Notes: generated by a model from the letters alone, not told the origin. A stretch of DNA of 64,000 bases from DATJZH01 sp052146815 (GCA_052146815.1 JBKQMG010000197.1:1-64000); one strand, 5' to 3'. Shown: positions 35,077 through 44,002, counted from the first letter of the stretch. Numbers and translations are program-made.

Positions 35077-35526
35077 TCACGCAGCGCGAAGCCGGCTGAG
35101 CAGGGCCACCAGCTGGCGCCGCTGCGTGGCGTCCAGCTCCGCGCACAGGCTCGCATCGACGGAGGCGGCGATCCCCAGCGCCTGTCCGAGCAGGCGCAGG
35201 CCGTCAGTCGTCATGGCCAGCGCGTGAGCCCGCCGGTCGGAAGGATGCTGCCTGCGCTGGATCAGTCCCCGCTCCTCGAGCTGGTCGACCAGAGAGACCA
35301 TCCGGTTCGGGTGGATGCCCACTGCCATGCCCAGGGCGCGCTGCGACACGCCATGCGTCGGCGCCAGCGCCTCGAGCAGCCGGAACTCCCGCGGGCCGAT
35401 CCCCAGCGGCTCGAGCCGCCGTTCCAGTTCTGCCCTGATCTCCCCGCCCAGCCGCGCGATAAGCGCGGCTGCGCTCGCAGGCACCTGCGGCCCCGCGGCC
35501 GGATGCGGTCCTTGGTCAGCAGCCAT
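35077..35526 (-). CDS. MarR-family regulator of the aromatic operon
   Basis: 149 residues from ATG 35526. The helix-turn-helix reads LAPTHGVSQRALGMAVGIHP with recognition helix NRMVSLVDQLEERGLIQ, and the wing RQHPSDRRAHALAMTTDGLR is canonical MarR. It sits immediately upstream of the ALDH-pobA genes on the same strand with a 156-bp gap, so it probably controls them in response to an aromatic acid. Its promoter region (35527-35575) is AT-rich. Confidence 0.87.
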   Translation of the reverse strand: MAADQGPHPAAGPQVPASAAALIARLGGEIRAELERRLEPLGIGPREFRLLEALAPTHGVSQRALGMAVGIHPNRMVSLVDQLEERGLIQRRQHPSDRRAHALAMTTDGLRLLGQALGIAASVDASLCAELDATQRRQLVALLSRLRAA

Positions 35527-35620
35527 GTCCCCTATTTTAAGCCCGGCGTTACATAATCCCCATCTCTTATTATCACCGCCGTGCCATAAACCGGTGCGGG
35601 AGCGTCAGGCGAGCGAACCG

Positions 35621-35725
35621 GCCGCCGGGCATCCGGGCGTCAGGGGAAAGGGATCGCCTGCGTGCGGCAAAGCCGCCGGGCGTGCGGGCATCAGCCGAAA
35701 GACCGCCGGGCGTGCGGGCTGCAGG
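35621..35725. repeat. Three imperfect GC-rich direct repeats
   Basis: The core CCGCCGGGCGTGCGGGC or a close variant recurs at about 35622, 35673 and 35703, the first two followed by similar GCGTCAGGGGAAAG / GCATCAGCCGAAAG tails. They lie between the MarR gene and dinB. No gene was seen in this 260-bp region besides the promoter areas at either end. Confidence 0.6.
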
Positions 35726-35786
35726 CGGCCGGGGCGAGCACCGGGGCGCCGCCGCCGGCCGGCCCCGCGCGGAGAGAGACTGGAGC

Positions 35787-36809
35787 GTGACCAGGTGGGT
35801 GCTGCACGTCGACCTTGACCAGTTCATCGCGGCGGTCGAGGTACTGCGCCATCCTGAGCTGCGCGGCCGCCCGGTGGTGGTCGGCGGCGCCGGCGACCCG
35901 GCTGAGCGCGGCGTCGTCAGCACCGCTTCCTATGAGGCCCGCGCCTACGGGGTGCGCTCGGGCATGGCGCTGCGCACGGCGGCCCGGCGCTGCCCGGAGG
36001 CGGTATTCCTGCCTGTCGACCGGCCGGCCTACGAGACGGCCTCCGCCGCGGTCATGGCCACGCTGCGGGAATTCGACGCGGTGCTGGAGGTGGCCGGCTG
36101 GGACGAGGCCTTCCTGGCCGTCGACACTGCCGATCCGGAGGCGCTGGCCCGGCAGATCGCCGGGAGGATCCGCGCCGTGACTGACCTGGACGCCACCGTC
36201 GGCATCGGGCAGAACAAGCTCCAGGCAAAGCTGGCCGCCGGCTTCGGCAAGCCGGCGGGCGTCTTCCGGCTGACCCACCAGAACTGGCTGGAGGTACTCG
36301 GCGGCCGGCCCACCGGCGCGCTCTGGGGCATCGGGTCCAAAACCGCGGCCCGTCTCGCTCGCCTGGGCATCAGCACCGTCGCGGAACTCGCCGCCGCCGA
36401 TCCGCGCGCGCTGGCCGGCCAGATGGGCCCGGCGACCGGTCCGTGGCTGGTCCAGACCGCCCGCGGTCTCGACCCGTCACCGGTCACCGCCGTGCCTTAC
36501 CGGCCCCGGTCACGCGGCCGGGAGATCACCTTCCAGCAGGACCTGGCCGACTGGGCGCAGGTCCGCGGCGAGGTGGCGCGACTGGCACGCCTGGTCGCCG
36601 CCGATGTCGCGGCGGAAGACAGGCCCGCGGAGCGCGTCGTGGTCAAGGTGCGCTACGCGCCGTTCTTCACCAGCACGCACGGCCGTCCGCTGGCCGAGCC
36701 AGGCGCGGACCCGGCGGCGATCGAGCAGGCTGCCCTGGCCGCCCTTGACCTGTTCGCCGGCGACCGTCCGGTGCGGCTGCTCGGGGTGCGCGCGGAATTC
36801 GCCCGCTGA
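35787..36809 (+). CDS. dinB: Y-family DNA polymerase IV, DinB2-type
   Basis: 340 residues from GTG 35787 (GGAGAGAGA upstream). The palm begins WVLHVDLDQFIAAVEVLRHP. The second catalytic acidic pair is in VAGWDEAFLAVDTAD, and the finger/thumb elements ASYEARAYGVRSGMALRTAA and ATVGIGQNKLQAKLAAGFGK are intact. The motif DLDQF followed by an aliphatic residue (Ile14) is that of mycobacterial DinB2. There the steric-gate aromatic is replaced by Leu and ribonucleotides are accepted. The protein ends RLLGVRAEFAR with no C-terminal beta-clamp motif, again DinB2-like. Confidence 0.9.
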   Translation: MTRWVLHVDLDQFIAAVEVLRHPELRGRPVVVGGAGDPAERGVVSTASYEARAYGVRSGMALRTAARRCPEAVFLPVDRPAYETASAAVMATLREFDAVLEVAGWDEAFLAVDTADPEALARQIAGRIRAVTDLDATVGIGQNKLQAKLAAGFGKPAGVFRLTHQNWLEVLGGRPTGALWGIGSKTAARLARLGISTVAELAAADPRALAGQMGPATGPWLVQTARGLDPSPVTAVPYRPRSRGREITFQQDLADWAQVRGEVARLARLVAADVAAEDRPAERVVVKVRYAPFFTSTHGRPLAEPGADPAAIEQAALAALDLFAGDRPVRLLGVRAEFAR

Positions 36810-36826
36810 CCCGCCTGCCGCAGGCG

Positions 36827-37858
36827 CTACTGTCCCGCCGAAGACGACGACAGGTCGGCGACGTAAGCCCTGCCTTCGCGCCATGCGGCGAGCTGCTCGG
36901 GCCGCCCGTATTCGGCCAGGTAGTCCTCGACCCGGCGCCGGACGTGATCGAAGACTGTCACGGGCCCGGCGCCGGCACTGGCGCCTGCCGCGAACGGCTC
37001 CAGCGGCTCGACCACCCGCTCCAGTCCGGGATAACAGAAGACCGCCGTCGACCGCCGGGTCATGGTGCCGCCGGCGACTACGCGGTGACGCACGGCCCGC
37101 AGCCGGCCCGCCGTCCACCGGGCCAGCAGCATTCCGGAGAAAGCCTGCAGGGCGCCGGGAATGACCGGGACCGGCGTCCAGCTGCCGTCGGGCAGCTGGA
37201 CCTGCAGCCCGGGGTAGTCACCTTGCTGGGCGAGGATCGTCAGCGCTGAGTCGTCGGCGTGCTCCAGCAGCAGGAGCTTGTCCTCGTCACGGCCGGAGTC
37301 CGGGTAGGCCCAGGCCGGGTAGTCGTTCGTCGTGAGCCGCAGGTGCGGCAGCGGCCCCAGCGCGAAGGTCCCGGCCGGCACGGCGAGCGCACGGGCGTAC
37401 AGGTCCAGCACGCGCTGGGCGAGCTGCCCCGACGCCTCGATCATGCCCAGCGCGGCCTTGCGCAGCCCGCCGTCATCAGCAGGCCAGACGTTCGGATGGC
37501 CGTAAAGCCCGGCGTGCTCAGCGAGGACGCCTGCGGCCTGCGCATCGGCCGGCTTGTCGAATTGCGCGACGTTATACCGCTCGAGCTCGAGCCGGCCGAA
37601 GTCGTCCGGCCACTGGCGCCAGCCGCGGTAGGGATGGCCGCCAGGGCTGGCCAGGCGCGCCTTCTGCGCCGGGGGCAGGCTGAGTACCCGGCCCATCCGC
37701 TCGCTGAAGTCCGCGAGCAGGTTCTCGGGCACGCCGTGATTGACCACCTGGATCACCCCGACCTGCTCGGCTGCCTTCCGGACCGCCTCGAGCACCTGCT
37801 GCGGGGCATCAGCGCCGAGGGCAACCTCAAGGTCGATGACCGGGATCTGCTCTGTCAT
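36827..37858 (-). CDS. 2-oxoglutarate/Fe(II)-dependent oxygenase, isopenicillin N synthase family
   Basis: 343 residues from ATG 37858. The N-terminal DIOX_N region has IPVIDLEVALG and VIQVVNHGVPENLLADFSE. The jelly-roll core carries the iron facial triad: HAD in LLLEHADDSALTIL and His in RAVRHRVVAGG. The 2OG-binding Arg lies in RRSTAVFCYPG. Substrate unknown; relatives act in plant-hormone-like, antibiotic or ethylene pathways. It follows the CysRS/MshC-like gene on the same strand with an 80-bp gap. Confidence 0.87.
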   Translation of the reverse strand: MTEQIPVIDLEVALGADAPQQVLEAVRKAAEQVGVIQVVNHGVPENLLADFSERMGRVLSLPPAQKARLASPGGHPYRGWRQWPDDFGRLELERYNVAQFDKPADAQAAGVLAEHAGLYGHPNVWPADDGGLRKAALGMIEASGQLAQRVLDLYARALAVPAGTFALGPLPHLRLTTNDYPAWAYPDSGRDEDKLLLLEHADDSALTILAQQGDYPGLQVQLPDGSWTPVPVIPGALQAFSGMLLARWTAGRLRAVRHRVVAGGTMTRRSTAVFCYPGLERVVEPLEPFAAGASAGAGPVTVFDHVRRRVEDYLAEYGRPEQLAAWREGRAYVADLSSSSAGQ

Positions 37859-37938
37859 GTTCTGCCGCTGCCTTCCTGATCGTCCCTGCTGACCCAGGGC
37901 TCGGCCGGCTGAGCGCCGCCCCTGCCTGAGCGCCGCCC

Positions 37939-39078
37939 TTACCAGAGCCCCAGTACCGAGCCGAGGTCCCTGGCCGCCTGCCCGCCTGTCTCCTCGGCGA
38001 TCGCCAGGGCAGCCGGCACGTCGAGGTCGCTGGCCAGCGCGCGGCGGGCCGCGTCCAGGCCGGCGCCGTCGCGTCCGGGCGTCATCCGGGCGGTGCGCCC
38101 GGCGGCGGATTCGAGCCGCTCCAGCCGCCCGGCGGCCGCGTCGAGGGCCGCCGGGTCGTATTCCCAGTCCTGGTCCCACCGGCGATCGAGGATCAGCAGC
38201 CGCAGCGCGGCCGCCGGGTAACGGCCGAGCAGGTCACTGACCAGCACCAGATTGCCGGCGGATTTGGCCATTTTCTGGCCCGCCGTATGAACCACGCCCA
38301 CCTGCAGCCGGGTCCGGGCGAAGGGAAGGACGCCCGACAGCGCCTCGGCCATGGCTGCCTGGTAAGCGTGATGCGGGAAGCGCAAGTCACCGCCGCCGGC
38401 CTGCACGTCTACCGTCGGGCCGAATGTATCGACCGCCATCGCGGCGCACTCGCTGTGCCAGCCCGGCCGGCCGGGGCCCCACGGGCTGGCCCAGGCGGGC
38501 TCGCCGGCCCGCGAGGACTGCCAGACGGGCACGTCGAACGGGTCGTCCCTGGCCGGGTCAGCCGGGCGGTCCCCGTACTCTTCGGCCAGCCTGAGCGCCT
38601 CATCCCGGTCCGCCGGCCGTCCGGCCACGGCCGCGCCGCGGAAATACACCTGGCCGTCGCGCTCGTAGGCGGCGCCGCGGGCCAGCAGGCCGGCCGCGAG
38701 AGCGATCACCTGGCCGATGTGAGAGTGCGCTCGTGGCTGCAGCCCGGGCGCTCGAACGCCGAGGGCGGCCATGTCCTGGTCGAAGCGGAACTGCTGGATC
38801 GCGGCGAACCGGTCATAAGGCGAGCCCGCGCGGCCGGCCGCGGCCAGCAGGACATCGTCCACGTCGGTGACATTGCGGCATACCGTCACGTCGGCGCCGG
38901 TGCTCTGCAGCACCCGTCCCAGGGTGTCGATCCACACGAACGCAGCGGCATGACCCAGGTGCGTGACGTCGTAGGGAGTGATGCCGCAGGCGTAGACCCG
39001 CGCCCGCCCGACCAGCGGAACCACGGTGCCCTTGAGGGTCACCAGCAGCGGCAGCTCGCTCGCCAGCAGTTGCGCCAT
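37939..39078 (-). CDS. CysRS-like class I ligase, MshC type
   Basis: 379 residues from ATG 39078. It has the CysRS/MshC fold with VYACGITPYDVTHLGHAAAF (zinc Cys plus HIGH-like HLGHA), NVTDVDDVLLAAAGRAG, GPGRPGWHSECAAMAVDTFG (zinc ligands), LRFPHHAYQ and KMAKSAGNLVLVS (KMSKS-like). Full CysRS is about 460 residues. MshC, which ligates Cys to GlcN-inositol in mycothiol synthesis, is about 410 and has this same block order. This copy is shorter at the C-terminus, so it could be MshC itself or a paralogue. The neighbours (rbsK, 2OG oxygenase) are not mycothiol genes. Confidence 0.7.
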   Translation of the reverse strand: MAQLLASELPLLVTLKGTVVPLVGRARVYACGITPYDVTHLGHAAAFVWIDTLGRVLQSTGADVTVCRNVTDVDDVLLAAAGRAGSPYDRFAAIQQFRFDQDMAALGVRAPGLQPRAHSHIGQVIALAAGLLARGAAYERDGQVYFRGAAVAGRPADRDEALRLAEEYGDRPADPARDDPFDVPVWQSSRAGEPAWASPWGPGRPGWHSECAAMAVDTFGPTVDVQAGGGDLRFPHHAYQAAMAEALSGVLPFARTRLQVGVVHTAGQKMAKSAGNLVLVSDLLGRYPAAALRLLILDRRWDQDWEYDPAALDAAAGRLERLESAAGRTARMTPGRDGAGLDAARRALASDLDVPAALAIAEETGGQAARDLGSVLGLW

Positions 39079-39223
39079 CCACCATCTCCCGGTCGGTCGG
39101 TTCCGGCCTGCCTGCTCTCCTCCCGGCGCGGCCCAGCCAACGCCGACTTTACGCGGCAGCCGCCGCCGGGCTCGCTCGCGCGTCCGCCTGCCGCCCGCGC
39201 CGCGTGATCGCCGGCGGCCGGCT

Positions 39224-40159
39224 CTAGCCCTCCCCGGCGGACTGCAGCGCGGCGAAAGCGTCAATCTGCGCCCGGCCGGGCATCGAGGGGCTGGCCCCCG
39301 CCCGCTGGACCGACAGGGCCGCGGCGCTGGTGGCCCAGCGCAGTGCCTGCCCCGCGGGCCTGCCCTCGGCCAGGGCCACCGCGAGGGCGCCGCAGAACGT
39401 GTCCCCCGCCGCCGTGGTGTCGATGACAGGCACGACCGGCGCGGGCACGGCGATGCGCGCGCCTGAGCGCCGCCCGTAGCGGCAGCCGGCCGCGCCGAGG
39501 GTGATAACGACTTCGGGCACCTGCTCCAGCAGCGCCGCCAGGACGGCCGGGCTGGCCGTCAGCCCGGTCAGCTGGCTGGCCTCGGGCTCGTTCGCGACCA
39601 GCAGGTCGACGTCGCTGAGCAGGCCGCCCGGCAGCGGCCGGGCCGGGGCGGGCGTGAGCACGACCCTCGTGCCGGCCCGGCGCCCGGCCGCTGCGGCGGC
39701 CGCGACGACCGGCATCGGCAGCTCAAGCTGGAGCAGCAGGACGTCGCTGCGGGCAATGACATCCTGGTCAGCGTGCGTCAGCGCCGTGACCTCCGCGTTC
39801 GCGCCGGCCACGATGACGATGGCGTTGGCGCCCGAGCTGTCGACGGTGATATGCGCCGAGCCGGTCGGCGCGGAGCTGACCCGCAGCCCCGCGGTGTCGG
39901 CCCCGGCCTCCTGCAGAGCCGCGCGCAGGTCCGCGCCGGCCGCGTCGTCGCCGACGGCCCCGATCATCGTGACCGCGGCGCCCGCCCTGGCCACGGCGAT
40001 GGCCTGGTTGGCGCCCTTGCCGCCGGGCACCTGGAGCACCCGGTGGCCCGCCACGGTCTCGCCCGCCGCGGGCAGGCGGCCGGTGTAGACGACGGTGTCG
40101 AGGTTGCAGCTGCCCACCACCGCGATGCGCGGCCGCGAGCCGGACTTCCTGTCGCGCAT
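39224..40159 (-). CDS. rbsK: Ribokinase / PfkB-family sugar kinase
   Basis: 311 residues from ATG 40159. The PfkB signatures are intact: VPGGKGANQAIAVARAGAAV near the N-terminus and IDTTAAGDTFCGALAVALAE, with the catalytic Asp, near the C-terminus. NLDTVVYTGRLPAAGETV matches ribokinases closely. It phosphorylates ribose or a similar pentose with ATP. The start lies 12 bp after the ung stop, so the pair is probably co-transcribed. Confidence 0.88.
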   Translation of the reverse strand: MRDRKSGSRPRIAVVGSCNLDTVVYTGRLPAAGETVAGHRVLQVPGGKGANQAIAVARAGAAVTMIGAVGDDAAGADLRAALQEAGADTAGLRVSSAPTGSAHITVDSSGANAIVIVAGANAEVTALTHADQDVIARSDVLLLQLELPMPVVAAAAAAGRRAGTRVVLTPAPARPLPGGLLSDVDLLVANEPEASQLTGLTASPAVLAALLEQVPEVVITLGAAGCRYGRRSGARIAVPAPVVPVIDTTAAGDTFCGALAVALAEGRPAGQALRWATSAAALSVQRAGASPSMPGRAQIDAFAALQSAGEG

Positions 40160-40170
40160 CGCCGGGCCGG

Positions 40171-40845
40171 CTACGGCAGCTTCCAGTCCACCGGCTCCGC
40201 GCCTTCCTGCTCGAGCAGGGCGTTGGCCCGGCTGAACGGGCGGGAGCCGAAGAAACCGCGGTCGGCCGAGTAGGGGCTCGGGTGCGCGGATACCACGCAC
40301 GGCACCGGCGCCAGCAGCGGCTCGAGGCTGCCCGCGTCCCGCCCCCACAAGATGGCCACCAGCCCGCCGCGGCGGGCGAGGGCCCGGATGGCCTGCTCGG
40401 TGACCTCTTCCCAGCCCTTGCCCCGGTGGGAGGCCGGCTTGCCGGGCTGGACGGTCAGGACCCTGTTCAGGAGCATGATGCCGCGGTCAGTCCAGGGGCT
40501 CAGGTCGCCGTTTGCCGGCGGCGGGCAGCCGAGGTCGCTGGCGTACTCGCGGAAGATGTTGACCAGGCTCGGCGGCAGCCGCCGCACGTCCGGCGCCACC
40601 GAGAAGCTCAGGCCCACCGGGTGGCCGGGCGTCGGGTACGGGTCCTGGCCGACGATCAGCACCCGCACATCGGCGAACGGCTGGCGGAACGCGCGCAGCA
40701 CCTGATCACCCGCCGGGAGATAGCGGCGGCCGGCCGCGACCTCGGCGCGCAGGAAGTCGCCCATCCGGCTGATCTGCCCGCTGACCGGCTCCAGCTCGCG
40801 GGCCCAGCCCGCGTCCACCATCTCGCCCAGTGGCCGTGCCGCCAT
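40171..40845 (-). CDS. ung: Uracil-DNA glycosylase, family 1
   Basis: 224 residues from ATG 40845, full length for Ung. The catalytic water-activating loop VLIVGQDPYPTPGHPVGLSF (GQDPY), the uracil-binding LLNRVLTVQPGKPASHRGKG and the Leu-intercalation loop SAHPSPYSADRGFFGSRPFS (HPSP) are complete. It removes uracil from DNA. Upstream of the ung-rbsK pair lies a divergent secreted-protein gene. Confidence 0.95.
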   Translation of the reverse strand: MAARPLGEMVDAGWARELEPVSGQISRMGDFLRAEVAAGRRYLPAGDQVLRAFRQPFADVRVLIVGQDPYPTPGHPVGLSFSVAPDVRRLPPSLVNIFREYASDLGCPPPANGDLSPWTDRGIMLLNRVLTVQPGKPASHRGKGWEEVTEQAIRALARRGGLVAILWGRDAGSLEPLLAPVPCVVSAHPSPYSADRGFFGSRPFSRANALLEQEGAEPVDWKLP

Positions 40846-40898
40846 GGCCCGTCACTCTAGCCCCGTTTACGCCCTCCGCTGCCGGCGAACGTGCCAAG

Positions 40899-42143
40899 AT
40901 GTCCGCGATGCACAGACTCAGCCACCACCGCCGCGCTCATCGACCGGCTGTTCTGGTGCCGCTGGCCATCGCCGCGGCACTCGGCGCCGTCATTGCGCTC
41001 CTGCTGCAGCCTGGTACTGCGCGCCGTCCTTCTGCCGGTCATCACGCGCACCGGACCGTGATGCTCCGGACCGCGGTGCACCTGACCGCTGCGCGGACCG
41101 AGGCTGACGACGCCGCAGTGCCCGCCGCCGCGGCTGTGACCCCGGTCCAGTCGCCGTCGCCGGTGCCTTCTCCGGCACCCGCGGCCCCGCCACCCGCCGG
41201 GACGACCGCGCCGGGCGCTCCGCGGTGCCCGATGTTCCCCGCGGACAACGTCTGGAACACTGACATCTCGCGGCTGCCGGTCAGCCCGCACAGCGCTGCG
41301 TGGCTGGCCAGCATGGACTCGGCGGCCACCTTCCTGCATCCGGATTTCGGCCCGGATCCGGGCGGTTATCCCTATGGCATCCCCTACAACGTGGTCACCA
41401 GCGGCCATCCGCTGTTGCACATCCGGTTCGAGTACGCCAGCCAGAGCAACAAGGGCCCGTATCCGTTCGGCCCTGGCACCAGGATCGAGGGCGGCCGGGA
41501 CGCCGCGGGTGACCGGCACGCGATCATGATCAACAAGGACACGTGCCGGCTGTATGAGCTCTGGGACGCGCGCTACGCGACCAGAGGGCCGACGGCCGGC
41601 TCCGGCGCGATCTGGAACCTGAGGTCCAATGCGCTGCGCCCCGCCGGCTGGACCTCTGCCGACGCGGCGGGCCTGCCTATCCTGCCGGGGCTGCTGAACT
41701 TCAGCCAGGTTCAGGCGGCGGTCCGGACGGGCTCGCCGATCCGGCACGCGATCCGGTTTACCGCCGCGCGCACCCGGTCAGCGTTCATCTGGCCTGCCCG
41801 CCACGCGGCCGGGTCAGGCTCGGATCCGAACCTGCCGCCGATGGGCGCCAGATTCCGGCTCAAGGCGAGCTTCCGGGTGGCCCGGTTCTGCCGGAGCAGC
41901 GCGCCGTACTGCCGGGACGCCAAGGCCGTGCTGACCGAGATGCAGCACTACGGGCTGATCCTCGCCGACAACGGCAGCAACTGGTTCTTCCAGGGAACTG
42001 CCTACCCGCAATGGCCAGATGCCCTGGTGTCCCTGCTCAAGCAGATCCCGGCCCGCGCCTTCCAGGCCGTCAGCGAGTCGTGCCTGGAGGTCAGCCGCAA
42101 TTCCGGCCTGGCCCGCGGCGGCCGGGGCTGCCCGGTCGGCTGA
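40899..42143 (+). CDS. Secreted protein of unknown function
   Basis: 414 residues from ATG 40899 (ATG 40908 possible). A basic N-terminus and one hydrophobic segment (AVLVPLAIAAALGAVIALLL) act as signal or anchor. A Pro/Ala/Ser-rich linker follows, then a conserved domain with CPMFPADNVWNTDISRLPVS, HAIMINKDTCRLYELWDA, LPPMGARFRLKASFRVARFC and MQHYGLILADNGSNWFFQGT. The conserved Cys and Trp/Asp residues fit an extracellular enzyme or binding domain, and related proteins occur in many soil actinobacteria. No catalytic family assigned. Confidence 0.75.
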   Translation: MSAMHRLSHHRRAHRPAVLVPLAIAAALGAVIALLLQPGTARRPSAGHHAHRTVMLRTAVHLTAARTEADDAAVPAAAAVTPVQSPSPVPSPAPAAPPPAGTTAPGAPRCPMFPADNVWNTDISRLPVSPHSAAWLASMDSAATFLHPDFGPDPGGYPYGIPYNVVTSGHPLLHIRFEYASQSNKGPYPFGPGTRIEGGRDAAGDRHAIMINKDTCRLYELWDARYATRGPTAGSGAIWNLRSNALRPAGWTSADAAGLPILPGLLNFSQVQAAVRTGSPIRHAIRFTAARTRSAFIWPARHAAGSGSDPNLPPMGARFRLKASFRVARFCRSSAPYCRDAKAVLTEMQHYGLILADNGSNWFFQGTAYPQWPDALVSLLKQIPARAFQAVSESCLEVSRNSGLARGGRGCPVG

Positions 42144-42182
42144 GGGCGCGGGCGGCCAGGCCCGGGCGGGAGCTGACGGTAC

Positions 42183-43184
42183 ATGAGCGTCGAGCGCAGG
42201 CTGCCGGATCTGGTGCGGGCAGGCAGCTACAACACGCTGTACCTGTTCGAGGACCACGGGCCCGCCGGTCGCGAGCACTACCAGCTGGTGGCGGAGACCA
42301 TCCGCGAGATGGACGCTGACATCCTCGCGGTTCAGGAGATCCGGGCTCCCGCGCCGGAAGTGGCCGCCGAGCGGCTGCGCCAACTGGCCGCGGATGCCGG
42401 GATGAACTGCCTGGTTCCGGCCGCCGGCGGCGGCCGGAACCAGGCGGCGGTCGGAATCGGCGGCCGGGATTTCCACGTCGGACTGATGTGGCGCGACGGA
42501 ATCGAGCCGGTCCCCGGCTCGCTGCGCAGCTACGGCGCGGGTGACTTCTGGCATTCGCTGGCGTGCGTGACGCTGGATGTCGGCGGCCCGCTCGTCCGCC
42601 ACGCCGCGCATCACGCCACCCCGTTCGGCCGGCGGCTGCGCGCCGACCAGAACGAGCGCCTCGTCGCCGCGCTGACCGGGTCTCCCGGCGGCCCGCCGGT
42701 CGTCGTGGGCGCGGACTGGAACACCGAGTGCGCCGACCGGGTCCTCGACGAGGCCGCAGGCGAGTGGGTGCTGTACGAGCCGCATGACCCGTTCGCGGAC
42801 GCGCCATGGTTCGAGGCAATGATCTATCAGTGCGCATGGGATTACGACGCACGCGGGCAGCGGCGGCACTGGGCTGACCGGGCGCCCGGCGATGTGTTGT
42901 GGGCCGGCGGCCTGTACGACGCGGCCGCGGCGCTGCGCGCGCCCTGGCAGCCGACCGCCGGGCACCACCCGGACGATCCCTATGGCGCGCGGGGCATCTG
43001 GCGGCGGATCGACGCGATCCGGGTCACGGCCGGGATGCTCGGCGCGCTGCGTGCGCACCGGGTCCTGGATTCTGCGCTCGCCCGCCGGGCATCCGATCAT
43101 CTGCCCGTCTGGGCGGAGTACCAGCCCTCGGCTCTCGGCGGCGCCGCGGGCCGGACGGCCATGGATGTGCCAGGACTGCCGTAG
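42183..43184 (+). CDS. Endonuclease/exonuclease/phosphatase (EEP) family protein
   Basis: 333 residues from ATG 42183. The EEP core residues are visible: AGSYNTLYLFED (Asn), DILAVQEIRAPAPEV (metal-binding Glu), VVVGADWNTECADR (DxN) and ARRASDHLPVWAEY (the SDH end motif). There is no signal peptide. It hydrolyses a phosphodiester or phosphomonoester; the substrate cannot be told from sequence. It lies 40 bp after the secreted-protein gene, same strand. Confidence 0.82.
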   Translation: MSVERRLPDLVRAGSYNTLYLFEDHGPAGREHYQLVAETIREMDADILAVQEIRAPAPEVAAERLRQLAADAGMNCLVPAAGGGRNQAAVGIGGRDFHVGLMWRDGIEPVPGSLRSYGAGDFWHSLACVTLDVGGPLVRHAAHHATPFGRRLRADQNERLVAALTGSPGGPPVVVGADWNTECADRVLDEAAGEWVLYEPHDPFADAPWFEAMIYQCAWDYDARGQRRHWADRAPGDVLWAGGLYDAAAALRAPWQPTAGHHPDDPYGARGIWRRIDAIRVTAGMLGALRAHRVLDSALARRASDHLPVWAEYQPSALGGAAGRTAMDVPGLP

Positions 43185-43335
43185 ACACGCCATGGCACTT
43201 GCGTGCGTGCCCTTTCGTGCAGTGGTCATCAGAGGACCCCGGAAGGCGCAGCCGGTACATTTGCGCCAGGATCCGGGCCGGCTGGCGTCGCAGGTAAACC
43301 GGGCAAATACGGTGCTCCGGGCCGCCCGGCCTTCA

Positions 43336-43364
43336 TTGCAGGCGCAAGCTTTATCACCTAAAAT
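43336..43364 (+). promoter_or_regulatory. Promoter of the MarR gene at 43374
   Basis: TTGCAG (43336-43341) and TAAAAT (43359-43364) are separated by 17 bases, matching a housekeeping sigma promoter. Transcription would start about 43371, so the ATG at 43374 would be nearly leaderless, consistent with the absence of a Shine-Dalgarno sequence. Confidence 0.6.
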
Positions 43365-43373
43365 ACTTTCTTC

Positions 43374-43880
43374 ATGGAATCATCTGCGCCTGCCACCGCT
43401 GACCTGGCCGGTCCGCCCCCCGAAGTGGTTGAGACCTTCCAGATTGCGACGCGCGTCCTGGTAGGCCTGGCGCTGCGCAGCATGGACGTCCTGAACGGCG
43501 CGGTTACCATGCCCCAGTTCCGCATGCTGGCGGTTCTAGATGATCTCGGAACCGCTCGTTCCGCCCGGGTGGCGGCGGCACTGGGCCTGAAGCCGTCCGC
43601 GGTGACCCGGCTGGCTGAACGGATGGTGGCGGCCGGGTATGTGATCCGGGGCAGCGAGCCGGCTAACCGCAGCGTGGTGACCCTGACCCTGACGCCGAGC
43701 GGCCGGGAGATCGTCGCGAAGGGCCTGGACTGGCGCCGGTCTGAGCTCAGGCGCGTGCTGGGCCAGCTCGACCTGCCCAGCGACCAGCTGGCCGCGGCAG
43801 CCAAGGCGCTGATGGCGCTGGTCGAGACGGTTGGCGAGGGCTACGGGACGGCCGCCCAGGTGCGGATAAACCCATGGTGA
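43374..43880 (+). CDS. MarR-family transcriptional regulator
   Basis: 168 residues from ATG 43374. MPQFRMLAVLDDLGTARSAR and AAALGLKPSAVTRLAERMVA form the helix-turn-helix. The wing SEPANRSVVTLTLTPSGREI is typical. A dimerisation helix is seen at each end. The N-terminal 30 residues are acidic/Pro-rich. It precedes the CLC channel gene by 120 bp on the same strand and may regulate it. Confidence 0.87.
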   Translation: MESSAPATADLAGPPPEVVETFQIATRVLVGLALRSMDVLNGAVTMPQFRMLAVLDDLGTARSARVAAALGLKPSAVTRLAERMVAAGYVIRGSEPANRSVVTLTLTPSGREIVAKGLDWRRSELRRVLGQLDLPSDQLAAAAKALMALVETVGEGYGTAAQVRINPW

Positions 43881-44002
43881 GACCAGGCCCGGCGAAGCCC
43901 CGCCGCAGCGGGGCCGTCTGGCCGGTATTTTCCCGCATGAGAGTGTCCCGTGAGCGTGCTGCCCGCTGGCCGTAGCCCGAGGATGAGCCCGGAGGCCTGA
44001 CT

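Noticed and set aside
32000..44000. Biosynthetic gene cluster built on the 2OG oxygenase and CysRS/MshC-like ligase
   Set aside because: No NRPS, PKS, RiPP precursor, terpene synthase or export gene is adjacent; two suggestive enzymes are not enough.
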